From assembly GCA_945889625.1 (NCBI GenBank), contig CAMDCE010000013.1, positions 36,327 through 100,326 on the forward strand: 64,000 nt of DNA. The letters run 5' to 3'. This document shows positions 18,877-26,918 of the stretch, in pieces (position 1 is the stretch's first letter; every line of letters starts with the position of its first letter). The position numbers and the translations under genes were made by a program. Origin of the DNA: Asaia bogorensis (GTDB lineage Bacteria > Pseudomonadota > Alphaproteobacteria > Reyranellales > Reyranellaceae). The notes beneath the pieces are model-generated. The model made no database searches, was not told the DNA's origin, and worked only from the letters and a program-made list of their open reading frames with translations.

Positions 18877-19845
18877 CTACGGCTTCAGGCAGTCTTCGAA
18901 GCCGCGCTTGAGGTTCTCGCCGTCGAGATTGCGGCCGATGAAGACGAGCTTGCTCGAGCGTTTCTCGCCGTCCTTCCACGCCGTGCCCCAGTCGCTGTCC
19001 ATCATCATGTGGACGCCCTGGTAGACATAACGCTTGGGCGCGCCGTCGATGGCGAGGATGCCCTTGCTGCGGAAGATGTCGCCGCCGCGCAGCTGCAGGA
19101 GCGCACCCATCCACTTCTGGAACTTGTCGGGGTCGACCGGCCGATCGGCGGTGATAGAGAGGCTCTTCACCTCTTCCTCGTGGTCGTGATCGTGGCCGTG
19201 CTCGAGGAAGTCCGGTTCGAACTCGAGGATACGCTTGAGATCGAACGCGCCCTTGTCGAGGATGGCGTCGAGCCCGATGGCGCTCTTCTGGGTCTTGTGG
19301 ATGCGCGCATAGGGGTTGATCGCGCGGATCTTGCCTTCGACTTTCTTGAGGTCGTCCTCGCTCACCAGGTCGGTCTTGTTGAGCAGGATCACGTCGGCGA
19401 ATGCCACCTGCTCCCCGGCCTCGTCGCCCTGCTCGAGCTGGCCGAGGAAGTGCTTGGCATCGACCACCGTCACGATGGCATCGAGCCTGGTCTTGGCCTT
19501 GACATCGTCGTCGGTGAAGAAGGTCTGCGCGACGGGGCCGGGATCGGCCAAGCCCGTGGTTTCGACCAGGATGCCGTCGAACTTGTCCTTGCGCTTCATC
19601 AGCCCTTCGATGATGCGGATCAGGTCGCCGCGCACGGTGCAGCAGATGCAGCCGTTGTTCATCTCGAAGACTTCCTCGTCGGCATTGACCACGAGGTCGT
19701 TGTCGATACCGAGCTCGCCGAACTCATTGACGATGACGGCGTATTTCTTGCCGTGCTGCTCGCTCAGTATCCGGTTGAGCAGGGTGGTCTTGCCGGCGCC
19801 GAGATAGCCGGTCAGCACGGTCACGGGGACTTGGGCCTGAGCCAT
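18877..19845 (-). CDS. CobW/COG0523-family GTPase, putative metallochaperone
   Basis: The 322-residue P-loop GTPase has Walker A GYLGAGKTT (residues 13-21) and the family metal motif GCICC (Cys 66, 68, 69). It also has ETTGLADPGPVAQ and the G4 motif NKTDLV. A histidine/acidic run HGHDHDHEEE lies before the C-terminal CobW_C domain. COG0523 proteins use GTP to deliver zinc, cobalt or other metals to client proteins. The His-rich loop suggests zinc or a similar metal. No Zur box or metal-enzyme paralogue is visible beside it. The downstream partner is the WD40 gene. Confidence 0.9.
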   Translation of the reverse strand: MAQAQVPVTVLTGYLGAGKTTLLNRILSEQHGKKYAVIVNEFGELGIDNDLVVNADEEVFEMNNGCICCTVRGDLIRIIEGLMKRKDKFDGILVETTGLADPGPVAQTFFTDDDVKAKTRLDAIVTVVDAKHFLGQLEQGDEAGEQVAFADVILLNKTDLVSEDDLKKVEGKIRAINPYARIHKTQKSAIGLDAILDKGAFDLKRILEFEPDFLEHGHDHDHEEEVKSLSITADRPVDPDKFQKWMGALLQLRGGDIFRSKGILAIDGAPKRYVYQGVHMMMDSDWGTAWKDGEKRSSKLVFIGRNLDGENLKRGFEDCLKP

Positions 19846-19911
19846 GGGAAATCCTTTGAAATCGGCCCCTGAGATAGGGTGAGAGAGGCCCTAAGTCCAG
19901 AGCAGCAAGAC

Positions 19912-19981
19912 TGTCATCCCGAGCGAAGCGAGGGACCTTTAAGGCCATGAGCAAAGATCCCTCGCTACGCTCGGGATGACA
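19912..19981. repeat. 70-bp hairpin repeat (TGTCATCCCGAGCGAAGCGAGG type)
   Basis: Arms of 29 bp with about two mismatches flank a short loop, starting TGTCATCCCGAGCG and ending CGCTCGGGATGACA. The sequence resembles the very common intergenic repeats in many bacterial genomes. A related, longer copy lies at 54932-55035. It sits between the convergent-facing ubiH-like stop and the upstream region of the COG0523 gene. Confidence 0.8.
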
Positions 19982-19989
19982 CTGTGCGC

Positions 19990-21300
19990 TTAAAGCCTCT
20001 CGCCGCGGATCAGCTTGGGCAGGTCGCCGACCAGGCCCATGGCGTGGCGGACGAAGAAGCGGCGGAGCGGCGGAATACGGTTCACCGCCGCGAGACCGAG
20101 ATCGCGCGCGAGCCGCAGCGGCTTGATGTCGTTGGAAAACAGCCGATTCAAGAGATCGGTGGCCGCGACCATGGCGAAATTGTCGGCCCGCCGCCATTGC
20201 GCGTAGCGCTCCAGCGTGTCGGCGGCGCCGATATCGAGGCCCAGCCGCTTGGTGTCGACCAGCACCTCGACGAGGGCCGCGATGTCGCGCACGCCGAGAT
20301 TGTAGCCCTGGCCCGCGATGGGATGCAGTCCATGGGCGGCGTCGCCCACCAGCACCAGCCGCTGCTCGATATAGCGCTCGGCATGAACCAGTCCGAGCGG
20401 GAACCACCAGCGCGGACCCATGGTGCCGACGATGCCGAGGTGGTCGCCGAAGCGGCGGGCGAATTCGGCCTGGAAACGAGGCGCATCGAGTTCGAGCAGG
20501 CGGCGCGCAGTGTCGGCGCGCTCGGTCCAGACGATCGATGACCGGTGCTCTCCATCAGGTCCATCGCGCATCGGCAGCATGGCAAACGGTCCGCCGGGCA
20601 GGAATTTCTCCTGCGCCACGCCGCGGTGCGGCCGCTCGTGCTTGGCTACCAGCACGATGGCGATCTGGTTGTACGACCAGGCGCGCGCGCCGATGCCGGC
20701 GTCCTCGCGCATCGTGCCCGTGCGTCCTTCCGCCGAGGCCACGAGTCGCGTCTCCAGCACGCGGCCACTTTTCAGCGTGAGGCGCGCGCGATGGGCGTCG
20801 CGCTCGGTCTCGATGGTCTCGTCGGGCGCAATGAGTTCGACGTCGGGACGGGCCGCCAGCCGCCGCAGTATGGCAGTGCGCAGAAAGCGATTCTCGACGA
20901 TCCAGCCCATCGGCTGCGCCGGCTCGCCATCTGCCGCCGCCTCGCGATGGTCGAAATGCAAAAACAGCGGGCTTGGCCGTCCGTCATGACCGGCATCGGA
21001 AATGCGGATGTCGTTGATCGGTTCGGCCTCGGCGGCCAGCTCGCGCCACACGCCCAGCGCCTCGAACAGGCGCTGGCTGGTGTAGGCGATGGCCGTGGTC
21101 CGGCCGTCGAAGCCTGCATCGGTCATCGATTTCAGCGCCACGCGGTCGATCAGGGCGGTGCGCAGCCCTGCCTCGCCGGCCGCCAGCGCCAGCAGGCTTC
21201 CGCTGAGGCCCGCGCCCACGACGGCCAAGTCAAAGGCGGCCAGATCGAAGCGATCCTTATCCACCGGTGGAAAATGGCAGGGTGGCCGTGCCTCCGCCAC
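19990..21300 (-). CDS. UbiH/UbiF/COQ6-family FAD-dependent monooxygenase
   Basis: The 436-residue flavoprotein has an N-terminal FAD motif LAVVGAGLSGSLLALAAGEAG. The second FAD site GDAAHGLHPIAGQGYNLGVRD (quoted: GDAAHGLHPIAGQGYNLG) is diagnostic of ubiquinone-ring hydroxylases. A DG motif occurs in the middle. It would hydroxylate a ring carbon in ubiquinone synthesis, but the position (C5, C6 or C1) cannot be assigned. The start shown is a GTG at 21300, directly abutting palindrome copy B. Another GTG at 21264 gives a shorter and more family-like N-terminus; neither has a clear ribosome site. Confidence 0.87.
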   Translation of the reverse strand: MAEARPPCHFPPVDKDRFDLAAFDLAVVGAGLSGSLLALAAGEAGLRTALIDRVALKSMTDAGFDGRTTAIAYTSQRLFEALGVWRELAAEAEPINDIRISDAGHDGRPSPLFLHFDHREAAADGEPAQPMGWIVENRFLRTAILRRLAARPDVELIAPDETIETERDAHRARLTLKSGRVLETRLVASAEGRTGTMREDAGIGARAWSYNQIAIVLVAKHERPHRGVAQEKFLPGGPFAMLPMRDGPDGEHRSSIVWTERADTARRLLELDAPRFQAEFARRFGDHLGIVGTMGPRWWFPLGLVHAERYIEQRLVLVGDAAHGLHPIAGQGYNLGVRDIAALVEVLVDTKRLGLDIGAADTLERYAQWRRADNFAMVAATDLLNRLFSNDIKPLRLARDLGLAAVNRIPPLRRFFVRHAMGLVGDLPKLIRGERL

Positions 21301-21398
21301 AGCGCGATGACTTTTGCTTCAGCCGTCGGCCCGGCTCCCGCAGCGAAGCGGTGCACGAGCCGGGCCGACGGCGCGGTTCAAGCGAAAGTCATCGCGCC
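21301..21398. repeat. 98-bp nested palindromic repeat, copy B
   Basis: This is the inverted counterpart of copy A at 12384-12481, equal in length and about 91 of 98 positions identical to its reverse complement. The inner 15-bp arms around AGCCGGGCCGACGGC are intact; the outer arms have one end mismatch. It lies between the ubiH-like start and the glnK promoter region. Confidence 0.85.
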
Positions 21399-21402
21399 TT
21401 AG

Positions 21403-21419
21403 TGCCCGATATTTGTGCA
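21403..21419 (+). promoter_or_regulatory. NtrC-like enhancer site upstream of glnK1
   Basis: TGCCCGATATTTGTGCA fits the 17-bp NtrC dyad TGCACC-N5-GGTGCA at about 9 of 12 defined positions. It lies about 46 bp before the -24 element, a reasonable distance for an enhancer. Identified by eye only. Confidence 0.45.
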
Positions 21420-21464
21420 GCCACTATCGGGAACAAATCGTGGAAATACTGGGGTTTTTTACAC

Positions 21465-21479
21465 TGGCACGCCCCTTGC
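21465..21479 (+). promoter_or_regulatory. sigma-54 (-24/-12) promoter of glnK1-amtB1
   Basis: TGGCACGCCCCTTGC matches the sigma-54 consensus TGGCACG-N4-TTGC exactly in spacing and in the GG and GC elements. It lies 56 bp upstream of the glnK1 start. This implies nitrogen-limitation control through NtrC. Confidence 0.85.
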
Positions 21480-21510
21480 GTGTGCAGGGCTGACGTGGCG
21501 GCCAGTCTGA

Positions 21511-21873
<363 letters not shown>

Positions 21874-21893
21874 TCCCCCTCGAGGAAAGACCG

Positions 21894-23201
21894 ATGACCC
21901 GCACCCTTCGATCAACGCTCATCCCCGCCGCTACTGCGGCCTTCCTGCTGCTGCCCAGCGTCGCGTGGGCCGCCGATCCGCCCAAGATCGATTCGGGCGA
22001 TACCGCCTGGATGCTGACCTCGACCGCACTGGTGCTGATGATGACCATCCCGGGCCTGGCGCTGTTCTACGGCGGCATGGTGCGCAAGAAGAACGTGCTG
22101 GCCACGATGGCGCAGAGCTTCGCCGTCGTCTGCCTGGTCTCTGTGCTGTGGATGGTGCTGGGCTATAGCCTGGCCTTCACGACGGGTAGTACCATCCTGG
22201 GCGGTCTCAGCCGGGTCTTCCTGGCGGGCCTCACGCTCGACGGTGTGCACGATCTGGCCAAGACCATCCCCGAATCGGTCTACATTTGCTTTCAGCTCAC
22301 CTTCGCCGTCATCACTCCGGCGCTGATCGCCGGCGCCTTCGCCGAGCGCATGAAGTTCTCGGCCATGCTGTGGTTCATGGGATTGTGGTCGCTGATCGTC
22401 TACGCGCCGATCGCCCATTGGGTGTGGGGCGGCGGCTTCCTCGGTGACTGGGGCGTGCTCGATTTCGCCGGCGGCACCGTGGTGCACATCAATGCCGGCG
22501 TGGCGGGCCTCGTCTGCGCCCTGGTGATCGGCAAGCGCAAGGGCTTCGGCATCGAGAACATGGCGCCGCACAACCTCGTGTACTCGGTGATCGGCGCCGC
22601 GCTGCTGTGGGTCGGCTGGTTCGGCTTCAACGCCGGCTCGGCCGGCGCCGCCAACGGCTCGGCCGGCATGGCCATGGCCGTCACCCAGTTCGCCAGCGCC
22701 GCCGCGGCGCTCGCGTGGATGTTCGCGGAGTGGATGACGAGGGGCAAGCCGTCGGTGCTGGGCGTCATCTCCGGCGCGGTCGCCGGCCTGGTCGCCATCA
22801 CGCCCGCCTCGGGCTTCGTCAATCCGGCGGGCTCGCTCGCCATAGGCATCGCCGCCGGCCTACTGTGCTTCTGGGGCGCCACCGGTCTCAAGCATGCGCT
22901 GGGCTACGACGACTCGCTCGACGCTTTCGGCGTGCATGGCGTCGGCGGTTTCGTCGGCGCCATCCTGACCGGCGTGTTCGCGATCGAGGCGATCGGCGGC
23001 GCCGGCAAGAAGGGCCTGATCGATGGCAACGCCGGCCAGGTCCTCACCCAGCTCTGGGGTTGCCTGGTCGCCATCGCCTGGTGCGCCATCGCCACTTTCG
23101 CGATCCTCAAGATCATCGATGCGCTGGTCGGTCTGCGCGTCACCACCGAGGAAGAGGTCGAGGGCCTCGACATCAACCTGCATGGGGAGACGGTGCACTA
23201 A
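21894..23201 (+). CDS. amtB: ammonium transporter AmtB, first copy
   Basis: The 435-residue precursor has a signal peptide (to about residue 29, ending SVAWAADPP) and eleven membrane helices. The pore His pair appears in IAHWVWGGGFL and FGVHGVGGFVG, and the family motif DFAGGTVVHINAG is present. It conducts ammonium/ammonia across the inner membrane and is gated by GlnK. The ATG at 21894 has a GAGGAAAG ribosome site; the frame continues upstream without family sequence. The gene is followed by a strong terminator at 23320. Confidence 0.95.
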   Translation: MTRTLRSTLIPAATAAFLLLPSVAWAADPPKIDSGDTAWMLTSTALVLMMTIPGLALFYGGMVRKKNVLATMAQSFAVVCLVSVLWMVLGYSLAFTTGSTILGGLSRVFLAGLTLDGVHDLAKTIPESVYICFQLTFAVITPALIAGAFAERMKFSAMLWFMGLWSLIVYAPIAHWVWGGGFLGDWGVLDFAGGTVVHINAGVAGLVCALVIGKRKGFGIENMAPHNLVYSVIGAALLWVGWFGFNAGSAGAANGSAGMAMAVTQFASAAAALAWMFAEWMTRGKPSVLGVISGAVAGLVAITPASGFVNPAGSLAIGIAAGLLCFWGATGLKHALGYDDSLDAFGVHGVGGFVGAILTGVFAIEAIGGAGKKGLIDGNAGQVLTQLWGCLVAIAWCAIATFAILKIIDALVGLRVTTEEEVEGLDINLHGETVH

Positions 23202-23319
23202 GCGCGGTAGCCCGCGCGCAAGCGTCGTCAGGCGACGCGCACGGACTTTTCGAGAGTTCGGGAACCCCGCTCCTCCCTGGTTCCCTCCGCCGCCGCTTTC
23301 CGTGTCGCGGCGGCTACTG

Positions 23320-23352
23320 AGGCCCGGCAGCCCCCTGCCGGGCCTTTTTCTT
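23320..23352 (+). terminator. rho-independent terminator after amtB1
   Basis: An 11-bp stem AGGCCCGGCAG / CTGCCGGGCCT with a CCCC loop is followed by TTTTCTTT. This is a classic intrinsic terminator on the plus strand, separating the first and second glnK-amtB units. Confidence 0.9.
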
Positions 23353-23389
23353 TGCCTTCGCTGCTATCAGCCAGCGTGCCTAGTGCGGC

Positions 23390-23432
23390 TTCCGGTCAAA
23401 TGGAACCGCGGAGCGGTTCCATTTGACCGGAA
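23390..23432. repeat. perfect inverted repeat with 20-bp arms
   Basis: TTCCGGTCAAATGGAACCGC at 23390-23409 and its exact complement at 23413-23432 surround the loop GGA. The arms are less GC-rich than the surroundings, and there is no following T-run. Confidence 0.9.
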
Positions 23433-23461
23433 ACGCGTTGTACGAGCTATTCCCATCAATG

Positions 23462-23519
23462 GCATATTCTGTCCGGCTGATCGCGGCGCGTTTACGCGCC
23501 TGGGCCGGACGGAATATGC
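23462..23519. repeat. 58-bp imperfect hairpin
   Basis: Outer arms of 16 bp (GCATATTCTGTCCGGC and its near-complement, one mismatch) enclose an inner hairpin GGCGCG-TTTA-CGCGCC. It lies 30 bp after the perfect hairpin at 23390. It probably belongs to a dispersed palindromic element family. Confidence 0.75.
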
Positions 23520-23572
23520 TCTAAGCGCCGTTTGACGGCGCGTGTTTGACGCAGCCCGAACGAGACGCCACT

Positions 23573-23947
<375 letters not shown>

Positions 23948-23960
23948 GATGTATCGCACC

Positions 23961-24007
23961 ACCTTATCCTGAGGAGCGAGCAATGTGAGCGTCTCGAAGG
24001 ATGGGCA
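23961..24007. repeat. putative dispersed repeat (CTTATCCTGAGGAGCGAGC type)
   Basis: The segment running through CTTATCCTGAGGAGCGAGC and GTCTCGAAGGATGGG resembles short intergenic repeats common in alphaproteobacteria. The two halves are weak inverted complements (ATCCTGAGGAG and CTCGAAGGAT). It lies within the 199-bp gap that separates glnK2 from amtB2. No second copy exists in this window, so the assignment rests on recall. Confidence 0.4.
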
Positions 24008-24146
24008 ACAGGCACCGCGTCTGATCCCCACCAAGGCGTGGAGGTTACTCCGCGCTAATCGAGACGGGCGCATCGAGCCCTCATCGGGGTGAGGCAAAAT
24101 TGGCGACAAGACGTTAGCAAAGAAGAAAAACGACACGGGAGAGAAA

Positions 24147-25463
24147 ATGCTGAAGACGGTTGTGCGCATTGGCGCGTCGTTGACGTGCGCGATGTCGTTT
24201 GCGTGTACGGCAGCCGCTGCCGACAAACCCACCATCGATACCGGCGATACCGCCTGGCTGCTGATCTGCACGGCCCTGGTGCTGATGATGAACATCCCGG
24301 GCCTGGCGCTGTTCTACGCCGGCATGGTGCGCAAGAAGAACGTGCTGGCGACGGCGGTGCAGGCCTTCGCCGTCGCGGCCCTCGTCACCGTGCTGTGGTT
24401 CGCGGTCGGCTATACGCTGGCCTTCACCGACGGCGGCGGCATCGGCGGCGCCATCGGCTCGCTGTCGCGGGCATTCGGCTCGGGCCTGCGCGGCAGCACC
24501 CATGCGCTTGCCCCGACGGTGCCGGAAAACGTCTTCCTGATGTACCAGGCGACCTTCGCCATCATCACGCCCGCCATCATCGCCGGCGCCTTTGCCGAGC
24601 GCATGAAGTTCTCGGCCATGCTGTGGTTCATGGGCCTGTGGGTGCTGCTGGTCTACGTGCCGGTGGCGCACTGGGTGTGGGGCGGCGGCTTCCTCGGCCA
24701 AGCCGGCGTGCTCGATTTCGCCGGCGGCCTGGTGGTCCATCTCAATGCCGGCATGGCGGGTCTGGTCTGCGCCCTCGTGCTCGGCAAGCGGCTGGGCTAC
24801 GGCCAGGAATACATGGCGCCGCACGACCTGACGCTGACCCTGATCGGAACGTCGCTGCTGTGGGTCGGCTGGTTCGGCTTCAATGCCGGCTCCGCCCTTT
24901 CGTCGGGCGAGCTGGCCGGCACGGCCATGCTCAACACCCACATCTCGGCCGCCGTCGCGGCGCTGGTCTGGATGGCCATCGAATGGAGCAGCCGCGGCAA
25001 GCCCTCGGTGCTCGGCATTCTGTCAGGCGCCATCGCAGGGCTGGGCACCATCACGCCCGCCGCCGGCTATATCGAGCCGTGGGCCGCGATGCTGGTGGGC
25101 CTTGGCGCCGGCTCGGCCTGCTACTGGGCCTCAGTGATCCTGAAGAACAAGCTCGGCTACGACGATTCGCTCGACGTCTTCGGCGTGCACGGCGTCGGCG
25201 GCATCCTGGGCACCATCCTGACAGGCGTCTTTGCGACCCGCCTGATCAACGACGTCGCCAAGGGCCAGGCGGTCGGCCTGATCGACGGCCACGCCAGCCA
25301 GGTGCTGACCCAGCTCTACGGTGTGCTGGTGGTCGTTGCCTTTTCGGGCGCCGCCACCTGGGCGATCCTGAAGATCGTCGACGCCCTGGTCGGGCTCAGG
25401 GTCACCCGCGACCAGGAAACCGAGGGCCTCGACACCAGCCTGCACGGCGAGCGGGTGCAGTAG
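24147..25463 (+). CDS. amtB: ammonium transporter AmtB, second copy
   Basis: The 438-residue precursor has a signal peptide to about residue 25 and eleven helices. Pore histidines appear in VAHWVWGGGFL and FGVHGVGGILG, as in copy one. It differs in the loop after helix 3 (a Gly-rich GGGIGGAIGSLSRAFGSG segment) and in helix 7-8 residues. The ATG follows GGGAGAGAA. It is separated from glnK2 by 199 bp instead of 20 bp as in copy one, so its expression may be less tightly linked. A hairpin follows the stop. Confidence 0.95.
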   Translation: MLKTVVRIGASLTCAMSFACTAAAADKPTIDTGDTAWLLICTALVLMMNIPGLALFYAGMVRKKNVLATAVQAFAVAALVTVLWFAVGYTLAFTDGGGIGGAIGSLSRAFGSGLRGSTHALAPTVPENVFLMYQATFAIITPAIIAGAFAERMKFSAMLWFMGLWVLLVYVPVAHWVWGGGFLGQAGVLDFAGGLVVHLNAGMAGLVCALVLGKRLGYGQEYMAPHDLTLTLIGTSLLWVGWFGFNAGSALSSGELAGTAMLNTHISAAVAALVWMAIEWSSRGKPSVLGILSGAIAGLGTITPAAGYIEPWAAMLVGLGAGSACYWASVILKNKLGYDDSLDVFGVHGVGGILGTILTGVFATRLINDVAKGQAVGLIDGHASQVLTQLYGVLVVVAFSGAATWAILKIVDALVGLRVTRDQETEGLDTSLHGERVQ

Positions 25464-25474
25464 CGTCGACTCTT

Positions 25475-25501
25475 GTTCCTCTCCCCTAGGGGGAGAGGAA
25501 C
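25475..25501. terminator. hairpin after amtB2
   Basis: A 12-bp stem (GTTCCTCTCCCC / GGGGAGAGGAAC, loop TAG) lies 12 bp after the amtB2 stop. There is no clear T-run, so it may end transcription or simply protect the mRNA end. Confidence 0.55.
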
Positions 25502-25708
25502 TTGAAGAGTGACAAACAGGGATCGGAGGACTCTAGCCTTTGGGTTGCTCGTGCAAAGTCACCCTAACGCTTGAAGAAACCGACCTATTGCCTTGTTGTG
25601 AAAGGCTAATTTTGCCCTTACAATAGGGTCATAATAAGGCCGGCTGGACCCCCTCCCGCCGGCGGTTGCGTGTTGCCCGGCCGAGCAAGGCCCATTGGAT
25701 GGTCGTAG

Positions 25709-26914
25709 ATGTTCAATCCGCGTCTGACCGAGACGTTGACCGACTTTCCGTTCGCGCGGTTGAACACGCTTTTGGCGCCGCTGACGCCGCCCATGAACCT
25801 GTCGATGATCAACATGTCGGTCGGCGAGCCGCAGGGGGCGATGCCAGCTTTCGCCCGCCAGATCGTCAATGACGAGATCGACGGCTGGAACCGCTATCCG
25901 CCCAATGCCGGCCTGCCCGACCTCAACCTGGCGATCTGCGAATGGCTGACGCGGCGCTACAAGCTGCCCAAGGGGCTGCTCGATCCCGACGTTCACGTCC
26001 ATCCGACGGCCGGCAGCAAGGAAGGCGTCTACATCATCTCGACAGTCGCCACGCCGCAGCAGAAGGGCGGCGGCAAGCCCGTCGTGGCGCTGCCCAACCC
26101 GTTCTACCAGGCCTATCTCGGCGGCGCCGTGCTGTCGGGCGCCGAGCCGCTGCTGGTCAATGCCGACGCCTCGAACGGCTTCCTGCCTGAGTTCGACAAG
26201 ATCGATGAGGCGACCTGGAAGCGGATGACGGTGGTCTATCTCTGCTCGCCGGCCAACCCGCAGGGCGCCATCGCCAGCAAGGCGTACCTGCAGAACCTTC
26301 TGCGTCTCTGCCGCAAGTACGACGCGGTGCTGGCGGTCGACGAGTGCTATGCCGAAATCTACACCGGCGCGCCGCCGACCGGCGCGCTCGAGGCGGCGCT
26401 CGCCATGGACGACACCGGCGGAACGGATCCGTTCCGCAACCTTGCGGTGTTCCATTCGCTGTCCAAGCGCTCCAATGCCGCCGGACTGCGCTCGGGCTTC
26501 GTGGCGGGCGACCCCAAGCTGGTGGCGATGATCCTGCGCTGGCGCACCTACGGCGGCCCGCAAATCCCGTTCGCCGTCCAAAAGGCGTCGGCCGCGCTGT
26601 GGCGCGAGGAGACGCATCCGCCGCAGACGCGCGAGTGGTACGCCAGGAACTTCCGCGTCGCCGAGCAGATTCTGCACAACCGCTTCGGCTACTTCACGCC
26701 GGGCGGTGGCTTCTTCCTGTGGCTCGACGTCGGCAATGGCGAGCAGGCCACCTGCAAGCTGTGGTCCGAGGCGCACCTCAAGGTGCTGCCCGGCAGCTAC
26801 GTCTGCCGTGAGACCAATGGCATGAACACGGCTGGGCGCTACATCCGCGTGGCGCTGGTGCACGACGAGAAGACCACGCGCGAGGGGCTCAGCCGCCTCG
26901 CCGCGGTGCTGTGA
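25709..26914 (+). CDS. dapC: PLP-dependent aminotransferase, succinyldiaminopimelate aminotransferase (DapC) type
   Basis: The 401-residue fold-type I aminotransferase carries the PLP-binding Lys in [16 protein letters not shown] and the substrate/PLP Asp in [11 protein letters not shown]. The N-terminal [13 protein letters not shown] and the [13 protein letters not shown] (here [17 protein letters not shown]) match proteobacterial DapC. It would convert N-succinyl-2-amino-6-oxopimelate to N-succinyl-LL-diaminopimelate in lysine and cell-wall synthesis. It ends 4 bp before ftsK. Related aminotransferases of other specificity cannot be excluded. Confidence 0.82.
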   Translation: MFNPRLTETLTDFPFARLNTLLAPLTPPMNLSMINMSVGEPQGAMPAFARQIVNDEIDGWNRYPPNAGLPDLNLAICEWLTRRYKLPKGLLDPDVHVHPTAGSKEGVYIISTVATPQQKGGGKPVVALPNPFYQAYLGGAVLSGAEPLLVNADASNGFLPEFDKIDEATWKRMTVVYLCSPANPQGAIASKAYLQNLLRLCRKYDAVLAVDECYAEIYTGAPPTGALEAALAMDDTGGTDPFRNLAVFHSLSKRSNAAGLRSGFVAGDPKLVAMILRWRTYGGPQIPFAVQKASAALWREETHPPQTREWYARNFRVAEQILHNRFGYFTPGGGFFLWLDVGNGEQATCKLWSEAHLKVLPGSYVCRETNGMNTAGRYIRVALVHDEKTTREGLSRLAAVL

Positions 26915-26918
26915 CGCC

